NCBI GenBank assembly: GCA_009698675.1
Contig: WLPT01000015.1
Coordinates: 1 to 35,844, forward strand
Source of the DNA: Actinomycetota bacterium
GTDB taxonomy: Bacteria; Actinomycetota; Actinomycetes; Nanopelagicales; Nanopelagicaceae
Direction of reading: 5' to 3'
Length of the DNA stretch: 35,844 bases
Positions 35,125 to 35,844 of the stretch are shown piece by piece. The notes under the pieces were generated by a model that had not been told where the DNA came from, made no database searches, and saw only the letters and a list, made by a program, of their open reading frames with translations. Position 1 is the first letter of the stretch, and every line of letters begins with the position of its first letter. The position numbers and the translations under genes are program-made.

Positions 35125-35150
35125 CCATCGGGGCACCGATTTACCCAGAC

Positions 35151-35844
35151 CTATCTGTCTCTTTTGGACTCTTCTTCAGTCGTGTATGTGAAACCATTGA
35201 ATGTAGCAAACCCAGTATCAGGGTTTGTGAGAACTATTAAAACAACACCCTTTGCGTGCTTGGGAGTACGAATTGTTATCTTGGTGCTGCCAGTGCGCTT
35301 GGTAACCACGGCAGTCACGCCGCCTACTTTTATTGTTGCGGCACCACTAAAACCCGCACCAGTAATTGTCACTTCGGTTCCGCCCTTGATTGAGCCTTTC
35401 TTTGGGCTAATAGAGGTAATACTCACGACTCCTATTGGTGTCACGTAAGTAAATCCACCAGCAGAGGTAGCAGCTCCGGTGTCAGAGTTTGTGACCACGA
35501 CATCTTTAGCACCAGCAGATCCTGCAGGTGTAGTGCAGGTAATAGATGTTGCAGAGACAACGACAACGCTGGTGCATGCATTGCCACCAACGGTAACTGT
35601 TGCACCTGACACAAAGTTAGTTCCTGTGATCGTGATCGATGTTGTACCAGCCGTAGAACCGCTAACAGGTGAGATCAATCCGATTGTTGGAGAAGAGATT
35701 GGTGTCACGTAAGTAAATCCACCAGTAGAGGTAGCAGCTCCGGTGTCAGAGTTTGTGACCACGACATCTTTAGCACCAGCAGATCCTGCAGGTGTAGTGC
35801 AGGTAATAGATGTTGCAGAGACAACGACAACGCTGGTGCATGCA
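35151..35844 (-). CDS. Large TIG/IPT-repeat secreted protein, C-terminal part (N-terminus beyond right edge)
   Basis: An open frame runs from the right edge to TAG at 35151, showing the last ~230 residues. It contains part of one and two complete ~88-residue IPT/TIG immunoglobulin-like domains (starting IGLISPVSGSTAGTTSITI and ITSISPKKGSIKGGTEVTI, each ending GGFTY or NGFTY). The final residues TTEEESKRDR are charged, and there is no LPXTG motif or membrane helix. TIG arrays are common in bacterial surface and adhesive proteins, but the role here is not known. It lies on the outer side of the tRNA-Arg fragment, so it is probably the last gene of an inserted segment. Confidence 0.88.
   Translation of the reverse strand, partial: ACTSVVVVSATSITCTTPAGSAGAKDVVVTNSDTGAATSTGGFTYVTPISSPTIGLISPVSGSTAGTTSITITGTNFVSGATVTVGGNACTSVVVVSATSITCTTPAGSAGAKDVVVTNSDTGAATSAGGFTYVTPIGVVSITSISPKKGSIKGGTEVTITGAGFSGAATIKVGGVTAVVTKRTGSTKITIRTPKHAKGVVLIVLTNPDTGFATFNGFTYTTEEESKRDR
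35435..35844 (-). repeat. Near-identical tandem TIG-domain DNA repeat, 264-bp period
   Basis: The stretch 35435-35580 recurs at 35699-35844, an offset of 264 bp (88 codons). I see a single base difference in about 146 bp (C versus T at 35462/35726). The second copy continues past the window edge. The DNA in between (35581-35698) completes the repeat unit. Such identity implies recent duplication or gene conversion and may also disturb assembly. Confidence 0.9.

Noticed and set aside
35128-35140. A 13-nt match (TCGGGGCACCGAT) to the 3' end of the UAA tRNA at 4889-4901, in opposite orientation
   Set aside because: A 13-nt match between two places is expected by chance several times in a window of this size, and there is no extended identity on either side.
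35077-35448. Plus-strand ORF of 123 codons starting in the tRNA-Arg fragment
   Set aside because: It runs antisense through the tRNA fragment and the repeat-rich TIG gene. The MSPAGVEPATYRLGD start is the usual spurious translation of a tRNA 3' end.

Overview
This window looks like the chromosome of a small-genome, moderately low-GC actinobacterium of the freshwater acI type (Nanopelagicales, Planktophila/Nanopelagicus-like). That placement is inferred from three things. The core gene order closely follows, from memory, the Mycobacterium tuberculosis Rv0991c-Rv1026 neighbourhood. The genome is extremely compact, with many 1-4 nt overlaps and convergent genes with almost no gap. Base composition is far below that of typical high-GC actinobacteria. 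No gap between genes exceeds about 240 bp.

Layout. Positions 1-4860 are accessory surface genes on the minus strand: a very large secreted beta-propeller/InlB-repeat/TIG protein that runs off the left edge, and a BspA-type leucine-rich-repeat secreted protein. A tRNA with a UAA anticodon (4894-4966) separates them from the core. Positions 5003-12901 form a minus-strand block: ppx/gppA, a DUF501 gene, ftsB/divIC, eno, mazG, a SurA-like lipoprotein and mfd. Divergent ppc follows on the plus strand (13009-15723). A second minus-strand block (15727-24706) holds pth, rplY, prs, glmU, tRNA-Gln, ispE, rsmA, tatD, metG and rsmI. Next are a divergent protein O-mannosyltransferase and a minus-strand trio: a MoeA/gephyrin-like protein, a RimJ-type acetyltransferase and a three-helix membrane protein. 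The rest of the core is 5-formyl-THF cyclo-ligase, an acyl-CoA dehydrogenase, a CopD-CtaG fusion, a CopC-like protein, an FmdB/Ruc-type zinc-ribbon protein, a 38-codon candidate ORF and an MMPL transporter ending at 35070.

Right after the MMPL gene lies a 3' fragment of a tRNA-Arg(CCU)-like gene (35078-35124). Beyond it is the C-terminus of another large repeat-rich secreted protein (TIG/IPT domains) that runs off the right edge. A conserved core block is therefore bounded on both sides by large surface-protein genes beside tRNA sequence. On the right the arrangement looks like an integration scar.

How the genes work together: the core covers phosphate and nucleotide precursors (prs, ppx), wall precursor and isoprenoid supply (glmU, ispE), translation quality and ribosome maturation (pth, rplY, rsmA, rsmI, metG, two tRNAs), transcription-coupled repair (mfd), central carbon metabolism (eno, ppc) and cell division (ftsB; possibly the gephyrin-like/receptor pair). 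The points most worth a second look are a MoeA homologue that has lost its catalytic subdomain and sits beside a putative membrane receptor, a CopC-like protein without copper ligands, the tRNA-Arg fragment, a recurring TANNNT box placed exactly for leaderless transcription, and the class-I tRNA with a leucine anticodon.
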